Positions 15,905-25,742 of a stretch of DNA of 53,069 nucleotides are shown here, piece after piece (position 1 is the first letter of the stretch; each line of letters opens with the position of its first letter). Source of the DNA: Candidatus Sungiibacteriota bacterium (GTDB lineage Bacteria > Patescibacteriota > Minisyncoccia > Sungbacterales > HO2-52-23); NCBI GenBank assembly GCA_016206285.1, contig JACQRW010000016.1, forward strand, positions 1 to 53,069. Direction: 5' to 3'. Under the pieces are notes generated by a model. It worked only from the letters and a program-made list of their open reading frames with translations. It was not told where the DNA came from and made no database searches. The position numbers were made by a program, and so were the translations under genes.

Positions 15905-16450
15905 TTATAATTTTTTAATCTGTAATGAATCAAGCTCAATGGGTGTGTCGCGGCCGAATACATTGACCAGTACTTTAAGCTTGCCTTTTTCGTGGTCAAC
16001 TTCAGAAATCTTGCCGTCAAAATCTTTGAACGGTCCGTCCGTGATCTTGACCGGATCACCCACCGCGACCTCGATCTTGAATTTGGGCTCGTCCTGGCCC
16101 ATGCGCTTGAGCAACTCGTCCATCTCTTCGTCCGAGAGCGGGGTTGGCGTGGTTCCGGCGCCCACAAATCCCGTTACGCGCGGGGTGTTGCGCACCACGT
16201 ACCACGAGTCGTCGGTCACAACCATTTCAACCAGCACATAGCCCGGATAAATTTTTTCTTCCACGGTACGGCGCTTGCCGTTTTTGATCTTGATCTTTTT
16301 TTCGATCGGCACCACCACGTTGAATATCTTGTCTTCCATGCCCATGGATTCAATGCGCTGCTTGAGATTGCGCGCCACGGCATCCTCGTATCCCGAGTAC
16401 GTATGGATCGCATACCAGTTTTTGCCGAATTCGGATGTTTGTTTTGGCAT
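15905..16450 (-). CDS. nusG: Transcription termination/antitermination factor NusG
   Basis: A 181-aa NusG. The N-terminal NGN domain ([29 protein letters not shown]) binds RNA polymerase. The C-terminal KOW domain ([21 protein letters not shown]) contacts S10/Rho. Length is typical. It lies between secE and rplK as in most bacteria. Confidence 0.97.
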   Translation of the reverse strand: MPKQTSEFGKNWYAIHTYSGYEDAVARNLKQRIESMGMEDKIFNVVVPIEKKIKIKNGKRRTVEEKIYPGYVLVEMVVTDDSWYVVRNTPRVTGFVGAGTTPTPLSDEEMDELLKRMGQDEPKFKIEVAVGDPVKITDGPFKDFDGKISEVDHEKGKLKVLVNVFGRDTPIELDSLQIKKL

Positions 16451-16461
16451 AGTAAATATTC

Positions 16462-16653
16462 TTACAAAACAAATGTCTTCAAAATAAATTGCAGCGCGTA
16501 ATCAATTCCGCCTAAAAACAAAGCCAATGCCCCGCTCATGATAATCACGGTCAGCGTATGCCTGATGGTTTCCTCGCGCGTGGGCCAGACTACTTTCTTG
16601 AGCTCTGTGCGCGATTCTTTGATAAATTGTACGATTCGGTCGAAAAAGTTCAT
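16462..16653 (-). CDS. secE: Preprotein translocase subunit SecE
   Basis: A 63-residue or slightly shorter single-span SecE (starts MNFFDRIVQF). The amphipathic segment with ELKKVVWPTREET, the SecE signature, precedes one membrane helix (about 35-58). SecE clamps SecY in the translocon. The frame is open to 16695, but the first 14 residues are unlike SecE, so ATG 16653 is chosen. It is the first gene of the secE-nusG-rplK operon. Confidence 0.93.
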   Translation of the reverse strand: MNFFDRIVQFIKESRTELKKVVWPTREETIRHTLTVIIMSGALALFLGGIDYALQFILKTFVL

Positions 16654-16716
16654 AAAAATAGGCTTATCTAAAGGTCTTCTTCTTGTTGATCTCATCCTAC
16701 ACTTTTTTGAAGTATT

Positions 16717-16742
16717 TTAAAAGCCCCCAAGGGGACTTTTAA
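16717..16742 (-). terminator. Terminator after gyrB
   Basis: AAAAG-CCCC pairs with GGGG-CTTTT (about 16719-16740) with T-rich flanks, located between the gyrB stop and secE. Confidence 0.75.
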
Positions 16743-16776
16743 GTTTGTTAACTATACGCTTGAAAGGTATCTTTTG

Positions 16777-18882
<2,106 letters not shown>

Positions 18883-18890
18883 TTAGTAAT

Positions 18891-18917
18891 TTAAAAAGAG
18901 GGATAAATCCCTCTTAA
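18891..18917 (-). terminator. Terminator after the radical SAM gene
   Basis: AAGAGGGAT (18896-18904) pairs with ATCCCTCTT (18907-18915); on the minus strand it is followed by a T run. It separates the radical SAM gene from gyrB. Confidence 0.85.
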
Positions 18918-18942
18918 GACGAGAAAGAACGATTTTATTTTT

Positions 18943-20694
18943 TTAAATGAAACGAGGAAGATCTGATTCAGGAAGAATTTGACCCAGGGCAGTATAAAAT
19001 TCGCCAATCAGGCGGGTTGCGTCATATAAAAAATCCGGGTGGATTTTCTTGTAGTCGTTTTTTACGCTGGTGATGACCATGCGCGCATATGCTTCCATGT
19101 CTATCGGTTTTTCTGGTATCCGGCGGGTTGCTGCCGTCTGCAGATAGACCATTGAGCTTGCCAGATATTGCTTCAGATTATGTATGACAGTAATTTGCTC
19201 GGTGATTCTGCGCAAGTGATAGCCTTTTGCAGCCATAGCAAATGCTTGCCGCCATTGACCCGGATGATTTATAAGCACTTTGGCCAAAAATCGCAGATAT
19301 GCGGATCTTTGCGAAGATGCAAGTTGACGAATAGTTGCAAGCGTGAAATAAAAAGCTTGCTGCATGCGGATCGGCGTATGCATGGGTTTTGGCGCATTGT
19401 GTCGATTGACCCGTTGCAACAAGTCAAAACACCGCGCAAAATAATTTTCCAGGTCGCGATCATAAATAGTGTTGAGCACGCGCTTATACCCATTGATTAA
19501 AACTTCTTCGGGTATCTGTGGTTCGAAATTAAGGTGTACAGCAACGCTGTTTCCGGTCGTGTCGCAAAGGAGCCGCCCTTCTCGTTCCATGCGATAGTAA
19601 AGATCCGTTCCCTTAAGTACGGTAAGCAGTCCCTCCATGGCGAGTGCAATTGCCGCTTTCTCGATAAACTTGATATGGAGATCAAATGCGTCCGATGTGT
19701 CATTGTCGAGTCCGAGAATAAATCCAGCCGTGACCTCAAGTCCTTTTGATTGCAATGTTTGCACGGCGTGAAGCGGATATTCGGGATCGGTTCTGTCTAC
19801 ATTCTGCCCTTTTTTGGTCATGAGTAATGCTGCTGGAGTCGGCGTTTCAATACCCACAAAAACAGAAGTAAAACCTGCCTCAACCATACCCTCCATCAAT
19901 TTCGGGTATTCCACAAGATTCATGCTCGCTTCAGTATAGAGGTCGAAAGGATAGTTGCGTTCGGCCTGCCACGGGATGAGCTCGTTGAGAAATAGCAGGG
20001 CATCGCGTCTATTGCCGATAAAGTTATCGTCTACCAGAAATAGCGCGCCGCGCCAACCAAGATTGTACAAGAGATCAAATTCTGCGAGCATCTGCTTCGG
20101 AGTTTTGGTTCGCGGTATTCTGCCGTAGAGTTTAGTGATATCGCAAAACTCGCAATCAAACGGACACCCGCGCGAGAATTGCAGCAGCATGGAGCCGTAC
20201 GCGCGCATGTTGATGAGATCAAAGCGCGGCAAAGGCGTTCGGGTGATGGCCGGCTTTTCCTGTGGCAGATAGATATGTCTGGCAGTGCCATGCTTTAAAT
20301 CTTGGAGAAATCCCGAAAATGTTGCTTCAACCTCACCAAGGAGGAAATAGTCAACATCTTCGATTTCTTCCCAATAAGAGGTTGGATGTGGTCCGCCTGC
20401 AACTACTGGTTTACCTGCGCGTTTGGCGCGGGCAACCACGCACTCCAATGATTTTCTTTGGACGATCATCGTAGAGGTAAAAACAATATCTGCCCATGTC
20501 AGATCGGCATCTGTAAGAGTCTGGACGTTCATATCAACGAGCCGTAAATTGTAATCGTCTGGAAACATACCGGCAATCGTGAGTAATCCCAAAGACGGCA
20601 TGGAAGATTTTTTACCAAGGTATTGAAGCGCAAATTTGAAACTCCAAAATGACGGCCCGAATTCAGGGTATACCAAGAGTGCGTTTCTTTTCAT
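18943..20694 (-). CDS. B12-binding-type radical SAM protein (DUF4070-like C-terminus)
   Basis: A 583-aa enzyme. The N-terminal ~130 residues look like a cobalamin-binding-type Rossmann domain (MPSLGLLTIAGMF; VVAGGPHPT), without an obvious DxHxxG cobalamin histidine. The radical SAM core has the CxxxCxxC cluster motif C177, C181, C184 in SRGCPFDCEFC and a later FVDDNFIGN-like strand (LVDDNFIG). The long C-terminal helical part resembles DUF4070 proteins. Reaction and substrate are unknown; relatives methylate or rearrange lipids and cofactors. It is a solitary transcription unit with its own terminator and a GAGGGAG Shine-Dalgarno 8 nt upstream of the ATG, unusual in this window. Confidence 0.88.
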   Translation of the reverse strand: MKRNALLVYPEFGPSFWSFKFALQYLGKKSSMPSLGLLTIAGMFPDDYNLRLVDMNVQTLTDADLTWADIVFTSTMIVQRKSLECVVARAKRAGKPVVAGGPHPTSYWEEIEDVDYFLLGEVEATFSGFLQDLKHGTARHIYLPQEKPAITRTPLPRFDLINMRAYGSMLLQFSRGCPFDCEFCDITKLYGRIPRTKTPKQMLAEFDLLYNLGWRGALFLVDDNFIGNRRDALLFLNELIPWQAERNYPFDLYTEASMNLVEYPKLMEGMVEAGFTSVFVGIETPTPAALLMTKKGQNVDRTDPEYPLHAVQTLQSKGLEVTAGFILGLDNDTSDAFDLHIKFIEKAAIALAMEGLLTVLKGTDLYYRMEREGRLLCDTTGNSVAVHLNFEPQIPEEVLINGYKRVLNTIYDRDLENYFARCFDLLQRVNRHNAPKPMHTPIRMQQAFYFTLATIRQLASSQRSAYLRFLAKVLINHPGQWRQAFAMAAKGYHLRRITEQITVIHNLKQYLASSMVYLQTAATRRIPEKPIDMEAYARMVITSVKNDYKKIHPDFLYDATRLIGEFYTALGQILPESDLPRFI

Positions 20695-20787
20695 GGCGGT
20701 GTCTCCCTCGAGAGATAGTTATCAAGGTACGTTTTGCACTCATGGTAGCACATGTGCGATATTTTGCTACTTCATGGTTGCGGGAAT

Positions 20788-20816
20788 TTGACCTTGTTCT
20801 TTCGCTGACGTACGCT
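20788..20816 (+). promoter_or_regulatory. Promoter of orphan ORF at 20859
   Basis: TTGACC (20788-20793), 17-nt spacer, TACGCT (20811-20816). The -35 is strong and the -10 weak; expected leader about 36 nt. Confidence 0.45.
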
Positions 20817-20831
20817 CAAATCACAATTCGG

Positions 20832-20850
20832 TCTTTGAGAAAAGAAGGAG
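20832..20850 (+). promoter_or_regulatory. Shared leader motif and Shine-Dalgarno
   Basis: TCTTTGAGAAAAG followed by AAGGAG gives a consensus Shine-Dalgarno 8 nt before ATG 20859. It matches the leader of the orphan ORF at 10863. Confidence 0.6.
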
Positions 20851-20858
20851 GATATCCT

Positions 20859-21272
20859 ATGTCTGAAAGGCCCATCGAACCATATCAGGTTTTTCATGAG
20901 CCACATATCAAAGACGAAAGAGTGACGGACACCATTGAAGTGATTGTTCCTTTAAATTATCTAAACGGCTCCATGAGATTCTTGACTGAGTACACCTTTT
21001 GGCTTGCGTCGGATTATGTGCCGGCGATGCGTGGCCCCCACGTTTTTGTTCAATATGACCAATATCTTGATACTCGACGATGTGACGCGATTGATATTTG
21101 CGCCGACGGGACGATCACGCGCAATATCAAGTTTGTGCTGGACTATTTCTGTTTTGTCCGCCAACGGATTGAAATTCAACACAAAGCACCGCCAACTCTT
21201 GCTGAATTTAGTCAGATGCTTGACGCAGACGCTGACTTGAAACGAATACTGATTGATTGCGATGAAAAATAA
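20859..21272 (+). CDS. Orphan hypothetical protein, 137 aa
   Basis: An unrecognised 137-aa soluble protein (starts MSERPIEPYQ), acidic, with aromatic-rich strands (EYTFWLASDYV, VFVQYDQYLD) and a C-terminal helix (AEFSQMLDADADL). No transmembrane segment, signal or catalytic motif is evident. The start is firm: consensus AAGGAG with good spacing, and the frame upstream (to 20649) is non-conserved leader. It has its own promoter and is ended by the 21305-21342 hairpin. It shares leader design, but no clear protein similarity, with the orphan at 10863. Confidence 0.65.
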   Translation: MSERPIEPYQVFHEPHIKDERVTDTIEVIVPLNYLNGSMRFLTEYTFWLASDYVPAMRGPHVFVQYDQYLDTRRCDAIDICADGTITRNIKFVLDYFCFVRQRIEIQHKAPPTLAEFSQMLDADADLKRILIDCDEK

Positions 21273-21304
21273 TAATGTCCAATCCCATCAAGAGAATTAG
21301 AAAT

Positions 21305-21342
21305 AAAAGCTTCCATGGATGTATTGTCTATTGAAGCTTTTT
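21305..21342 (+). terminator. Bidirectional terminator between orphan ORF and pheT
   Basis: AAAAGCTTC (21305-21313) pairs with GAAGCTTTT (21333-21341), followed by T residues. It touches the pheT stop on the other strand. Confidence 0.8.
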
Positions 21343-23420
21343 CATTTTCTCACCTCCCATCCTTGCATCTCAAGTGCGGCAATGATTTTACCTATCAACT
21401 TTTCAATTTCCGTGTCCGTAAGGGTGCGATCAGGTGACTGAAATGTCAGGTGGAATGCGAGATTTTTGATGTCACCGCGGCGCATTTCCTCGTCCTGGAA
21501 GTAATCAAAGAGATCAGCGTCTATGAGCAGCTCGCCCGCGGTGCGTTCGATGATGTCCTGTATGACTTCAGTTTTGGTGTTCTCGGGCACTACCACCGCA
21601 ATGTCGCGTATTACTGCCGGGTATTTGCTGATGGGGCGGAATTCAACTTCGTCTTGCGCGTGTTTCCAAAGGAGGTCGAAATTTATTTCTGCCGCCACTA
21701 CTCTGCCACGCGACTTCATTTCATCGAGAATCGCCGGATGGATCTCGCCAATCATGCCGATCCGTTCATTTCCTATGTTGATATGTGCAACGCGGTATGG
21801 ATGGAATAATTTCGCTGCATGATGATGCTCTTCCGTAGTCAATACATCGCCATATCCGTAGTCGTCTATGCCGAGCTGTTCAAACATGCCGGCAAGCACT
21901 CCTTTGAGTTCATAAAATTCGCGTTTGCCGGCAATATCTCTGCTGCCGTATGCGAGTACGAGAGCGTTATGCTCGTCAAGGCTTTTCGACAGAGCTGTAA
22001 AATTTTTCCCAGTGCCGAAGATTTTGACCACACTGAAATTCCGCAGGTTTTCGACTGTAGAGCTTACATATTTGATCAACATGCGAGGCACCAGATACTT
22101 TGTCTCCGGACTTAAGGGATTTGCAAGTTCCGGAGCTGTTGCAGGATCAATAAAAAACTGTGCAAGTTCCCGTTCGCTGGTAAACGCATACAGCATGCTC
22201 TCGGTGAAGCCGGAGCCGATTGCGCAGTCACGTACCCGATCTTCCCAGTATCGCTTGTCATTACGTGGTGCGGGGACGGTTGCAAATTCGGGAAGTTGCG
22301 GGCTGATCTGCTCGTAGCCCAATATACGACCCGCCTCCTCAATCAGGTCTTCCGGAATTGCGAGATCGCGCCTGATTGTGGGTGGCACTACGACTAACCG
22401 GTCTTTGTTAGACACTCGGTGTTGCACAACAGTACAGCCGGTCCGGGTAAGCGCTTTTTGATAAAATGCCGGGTCAAGTTCTATGCCAAGCAAGCGGTTT
22501 GCGTCTGAAACGCTGAAGATGATTTTTTGAGCGAAAACTTTCTTTGGGTAAACGTCTATAATGCCGCTCACTATTTTTCCTTCGGAAAGTTTCTGGATCA
22601 GTGTTGCAAGTCGGTCAACCGCAGCCACGGTCTCGTTCGGATCCAAGCCATGCTCAAACCGGTATGACGCATCTGTTTTCAGGCGCAAAAGCTGCGAGGC
22701 AGCGCGCACGCGCATGGGATCGAAGTTTGCGGATTCAAGTATGATTGTATGCGTGTGCTCCGTGATGCCGCTCGCCTGCCCGCCTTTGATGCCGGCGATT
22801 GCCAGAGGAGTGTCCCCGTCAGTAATCAACGATACATCCGGAGAAAGCTCATATATTTTTTTATCGAGTGTCTCGATTTGTTCTCCTTTGCGCGGCCGCC
22901 GTACCGTGATCGTCTTTATTTTTTCCGGCTTACGATTCAATTTTTCCAAATCAAAAGCGTGCAGCGGCTGGCCAAGTTCAAGCATCACATAATTGGTTGC
23001 GTCTACGATATTGTTGATGGATTGCAATCCGCAGATATCCAGACGTTCCCGGAGCCACTTTGGCGATTGCCTTACGGTTATATCTGTCATGATGCGCGCG
23101 GTATATCTGAGGCAGTCATCGGAATTCTCGATCTTCACTTTCAAAAACTCGCTCACTTTTTGTTTTTTATTTTCCTTGATACGTGATACGCGCTTCGTGA
23201 TTCGTATCCCTTTCAGTGCCGCAATTTCGCGCGCCATGCCAAGGTGGCCGGATGCGTCTGCGACGCGGTTTGATGGCAGTTTGATATCGAGCGCCACATC
23301 ACCTCGCCTTTTTTCCATTGACTCGATCTCAAACGCCCGCATAGTCAAAAACTCCGCCAGTTGTTTCGGAGATTCCTTGAACGGGACAAGTTCTTTCAGC
23401 CAGTTGTAAGAAAATTTCAT
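21342..23420 (-). CDS. pheT: Phenylalanyl-tRNA synthetase beta subunit, short form
   Basis: A 692-aa beta subunit of the (alpha-beta)2 PheRS. After MKFSYNWLKELVPF and the FEIES segment the sequence runs straight into DIKLPSNRVADASGHLGMAREI, so the EMAP-II-like tRNA-binding domain normally inserted here is missing (typical PheT about 790-800 aa). B3/B4 editing, B5 and a C-terminal anticodon-binding FDX-ACB domain (FRPISKYPAVIRDIAVV to the end) are present. A dispersed repeat at about 23165-23210 encodes the extra RITKRVSRIKENKKQK (about residues 72-88). It starts 1 nt after pheS, so the two are coupled. Confidence 0.95.
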   Translation of the reverse strand: MKFSYNWLKELVPFKESPKQLAEFLTMRAFEIESMEKRRGDVALDIKLPSNRVADASGHLGMAREIAALKGIRITKRVSRIKENKKQKVSEFLKVKIENSDDCLRYTARIMTDITVRQSPKWLRERLDICGLQSINNIVDATNYVMLELGQPLHAFDLEKLNRKPEKIKTITVRRPRKGEQIETLDKKIYELSPDVSLITDGDTPLAIAGIKGGQASGITEHTHTIILESANFDPMRVRAASQLLRLKTDASYRFEHGLDPNETVAAVDRLATLIQKLSEGKIVSGIIDVYPKKVFAQKIIFSVSDANRLLGIELDPAFYQKALTRTGCTVVQHRVSNKDRLVVVPPTIRRDLAIPEDLIEEAGRILGYEQISPQLPEFATVPAPRNDKRYWEDRVRDCAIGSGFTESMLYAFTSERELAQFFIDPATAPELANPLSPETKYLVPRMLIKYVSSTVENLRNFSVVKIFGTGKNFTALSKSLDEHNALVLAYGSRDIAGKREFYELKGVLAGMFEQLGIDDYGYGDVLTTEEHHHAAKLFHPYRVAHINIGNERIGMIGEIHPAILDEMKSRGRVVAAEINFDLLWKHAQDEVEFRPISKYPAVIRDIAVVVPENTKTEVIQDIIERTAGELLIDADLFDYFQDEEMRRGDIKNLAFHLTFQSPDRTLTDTEIEKLIGKIIAALEMQGWEVRK
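23172..23206. repeat. Repeat-like TACGTGATACGCG stretch inside pheT
   Basis: Units of ACGTGATACG / TTCGTGATTCG lie in frame in pheT and account for a basic insertion. They resemble the ACACGAAACACG-type units at 38373, 43160 and 52630. Confidence 0.5.
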
Positions 23421-23421
23421 A

Positions 23422-24441
23422 TCAAAACTGTTTCAAAAATCGGAGGTCGCCGGAGTTGAACAGGCGCACATCCGGAATTTTGTATTTCATCATGATCATG
23501 CGGCTGAAACCCAGGCCAAACGCGAATCCGCGCGCCTGTTTGGGGTTATACCCCACCGCCTTAAACACGTTTGGATGCACCATGCCGGCACCCCCGATCT
23601 CAAGCCAGCCGGTTTGTTTGCAAACCGAGCATCCTTTGCCTTTACAGATGACGCAGGAGATAAAAATTTCAAAACCCGGCTCGACAAAAGGAAAATAGCT
23701 TGGCCGGAGCTGAATTTCAATATGATTGCCGTAAAAACGAGAAAAGAACTCCTGCATGACCGCCTTGAAATTTGCAACGGAAATATGCGTGTCCACCACC
23801 AGTCCCTCAAGCTGTTCGAACTGTATTTCGTGCGACGCATCGGTTGCCTCATACCGGTACACTCTCCCCGGCACAATAATCCTGATCGGCGGATTATGTT
23901 TTTCCATATAGCGCACTTGCACCGGGCTGGTATGCGTGCGGAGCAGTAATTTATTTTTGAGCCAAAACGTATCCCACATATCGCGCGCCGGATGGCCCGG
24001 CGGCATATTGAGGGCTTCAAAGTTATAAAAGTCGGTTTCAACCTCCGGACCATCAACGGTTTCAAATCCCATAGATCCGAAAATTCCTTCAATCTCTGCC
24101 AGCACTTTGGTAACCGGATGCTGGTGTCCGCGTTCAATGCGGCTGCCCGGCATGGTCACATCGAGCCGTTCTTTGGCCAGAATTGATTCGCGAATAACGG
24201 AGCCAAGTTCGCGTTTTCGTTCGCTGAGCAGGCGCTCAATCTCTTCAGCCAAATGATTCGCCTCTTGGCCAATCCGTTTCCGCGCGTTGATTGGCAGATC
24301 TTTTAACCCGCGCAAAATTGCGGTCAGCGCGCTCTTGCGTCCCATGTACTCCACGCGGATTTGTTCCAGAAAGCCAAGATCGGCGGCATTTCTGATCGCC
24401 TCTTTGGCATGAGCCCGGATTTTTTCGAGATCCTTTTCCAT
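23422..24441 (-). CDS. pheS: Phenylalanyl-tRNA synthetase alpha subunit
   Basis: A 339-aa catalytic subunit of PheRS. An N-terminal coiled-coil (residues 1-90) is followed by the class II core. Landmarks are TMPGSRIERGHQHPV (motif 1 region), HTSPVQVRYM, GRVYRYEATDASHEIQF (motif 2), FVEPGFEIFISC with a CxxC-containing GKGCSVCKQTGW, and LGFSRMIMMKY (motif 3). Length is normal. No Shine-Dalgarno is present. pheT follows by 1 nt. Confidence 0.97.
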   Translation of the reverse strand: MEKDLEKIRAHAKEAIRNAADLGFLEQIRVEYMGRKSALTAILRGLKDLPINARKRIGQEANHLAEEIERLLSERKRELGSVIRESILAKERLDVTMPGSRIERGHQHPVTKVLAEIEGIFGSMGFETVDGPEVETDFYNFEALNMPPGHPARDMWDTFWLKNKLLLRTHTSPVQVRYMEKHNPPIRIIVPGRVYRYEATDASHEIQFEQLEGLVVDTHISVANFKAVMQEFFSRFYGNHIEIQLRPSYFPFVEPGFEIFISCVICKGKGCSVCKQTGWLEIGGAGMVHPNVFKAVGYNPKQARGFAFGLGFSRMIMMKYKIPDVRLFNSGDLRFLKQF

Positions 24442-24519
24442 ACCAAAAGCGTAACAGAAAATCTCCCCGAAAACAAGAAAAGCGACCCGGCCCTAATTTT
24501 GACTTCCTGCACACTCCAT

Positions 24520-24557
24520 TAACAATGTTCTAAGACGATCGTCTTAGAACATTGTTA
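24520..24557. repeat. 38-nt perfect palindrome
   Basis: Two 19-nt arms meet with no loop (centre between 24538 and 24539, GATC core). It lies between the dacA stop and pheS. No U-run follows on the minus strand, and an A-run follows on the plus strand, so it is not a standard terminator for the flanking minus-strand genes. Confidence 0.9.
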
Positions 24558-24573
24558 GAAAAAAGAATACGTG

Positions 24574-25707
24574 CTATCTCAAATATTCTTTCACTGCCTC
24601 TAGGAGCGCTGCGCCGGAAAAGATAATGCCGGGTTTTGGAGCGTCATGGGTAAGCGGAGTCGTAGTACCGTACACGAATCTATTTTCGATATATCGTATG
24701 ATAGCGCGTGTATCGCTGACGCGGTGGCGCGAGCCGAGGATCGCGATGCCAATGGGCCGGTTGCCGGATTGTGACGGGTTGACCGACCAGATTCCGGCCA
24801 TAGTCTCGATTGCTTCATCGGTAAAGCCCGCCTTGCCTCCGAGAAATTTTTTATCTCCCGCCGGCCAGTTTATATTGTCCCAAATATGGCGGATTTTGCG
24901 CCCGCCCGAGACGACGCTATGCTGGCGCGTGCGGCTTGCGGCGGCGATCTCCGGATGTTTGAGATAAATGTAGCGCAAGAGTTTTACGAGATCAGCCGCG
25001 CTTGATGCGGTGTCTTGTTTGAGCCCGCTTGAATCGACATAGGAGGTTCGTGTCATGCCGAGTGAGGCTGCTTTTGCATTCATTGCGGACACAAATCCGC
25101 CATCCGCTCCGCCGGCTGGCGGATGGCGGAGCGGATCTTGGGCGAGTTCGAACATGCGGCTGGCATCGTTGCTTGATGGGAGTAACAGCCCGTAAAGCAG
25201 GTCCGATACGCGGAAACTTTCTCCGCGCACGATTCCGCCGCTGTTGCCGTAGGTTGAAACCGAATCAGAACCGGCTGTAATAATTGTCGAGCTTGCAAAT
25301 GTCTCTTGTGCGATCACTGCAGTCATCAGTTTGGCAAGGGATGCGGTCGGGTAGATATCATCTTTATTTTTTTCAAATAGAATCGCTCCGGTTTCAAGAT
25401 CAACCGCGATGGCACCGGCTCCCTCAACTACGGGAACGTTTGCGGGCAGATTGGTTTTTCTGAAATAGACAGCTGATGCGGTGCTTGTACTCAAGAGTGA
25501 AAGCGCGCTTCCGGATGGCGGGTTTTTTATTTTCGGAACCGGCGCTGCAGGCTTCCCCTTTTGTATTTTCAGCGCGCTTGCGGCGGCAAGCAGATCTTGT
25601 CCTTGCCGGCTGCCAAAATCGAATGAAATGAAAATAACGGCGATCAACGCGCCGATTTTCAGGATATCCCAGACTCCCTTTCTATCGAATGAAAATGCAT
25701 CTTGCAT
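24574..25707 (-). CDS. D-alanyl-D-alanine carboxypeptidase-like (S11 / PBP5 type)
   Basis: A 377-aa membrane-anchored penicillin-binding-type peptidase trimming peptidoglycan stems. One N-terminal membrane segment (about 12-30) and a linker precede the S11 domain: SxxK is S123-K126 (TASLAKLM), SxN is S178-S179-N180 (LLPSSNDAS). The third motif reads K292-A-G (GGKAGFTDEA) instead of KTG. A GC-rich hairpin (25102-25136) is read through in frame as an extra HPPAGGADG stretch (about 192-203), a short distance after the SxN motif. It lies 35 nt after the ABC exporter gene on the same strand. Confidence 0.88.
   Translation of the reverse strand: MQDAFSFDRKGVWDILKIGALIAVIFISFDFGSRQGQDLLAAASALKIQKGKPAAPVPKIKNPPSGSALSLLSTSTASAVYFRKTNLPANVPVVEGAGAIAVDLETGAILFEKNKDDIYPTASLAKLMTAVIAQETFASSTIITAGSDSVSTYGNSGGIVRGESFRVSDLLYGLLLPSSNDASRMFELAQDPLRHPPAGGADGGFVSAMNAKAASLGMTRTSYVDSSGLKQDTASSAADLVKLLRYIYLKHPEIAAASRTRQHSVVSGGRKIRHIWDNINWPAGDKKFLGGKAGFTDEAIETMAGIWSVNPSQSGNRPIGIAILGSRHRVSDTRAIIRYIENRFVYGTTTPLTHDAPKPGIIFSGAALLEAVKEYLR
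25102..25136. repeat. GC-rich palindrome inside the dacA-like gene
   Basis: Perfect 12-bp arms ATCCGCTCCGCC (25102-25113) and GGCGGAGCGGAT (25125-25136) around an 11-nt loop, in frame in the coding sequence. The encoded residues are absent from typical S11 peptidases. Confidence 0.85.
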
Positions 25708-25742
25708 AAGGTAATGCTACCTGATTTTTGGAGATCATTCAA

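Noticed and set aside
15429-16241. 270-aa plus-strand ORF
   Set aside because: Antisense to rplK and nusG, both certain genes.
24520-24557. Palindrome as a rho-independent terminator of the dacA-like gene
   Set aside because: No T run follows on the minus strand, so it is kept as an unexplained palindrome instead.
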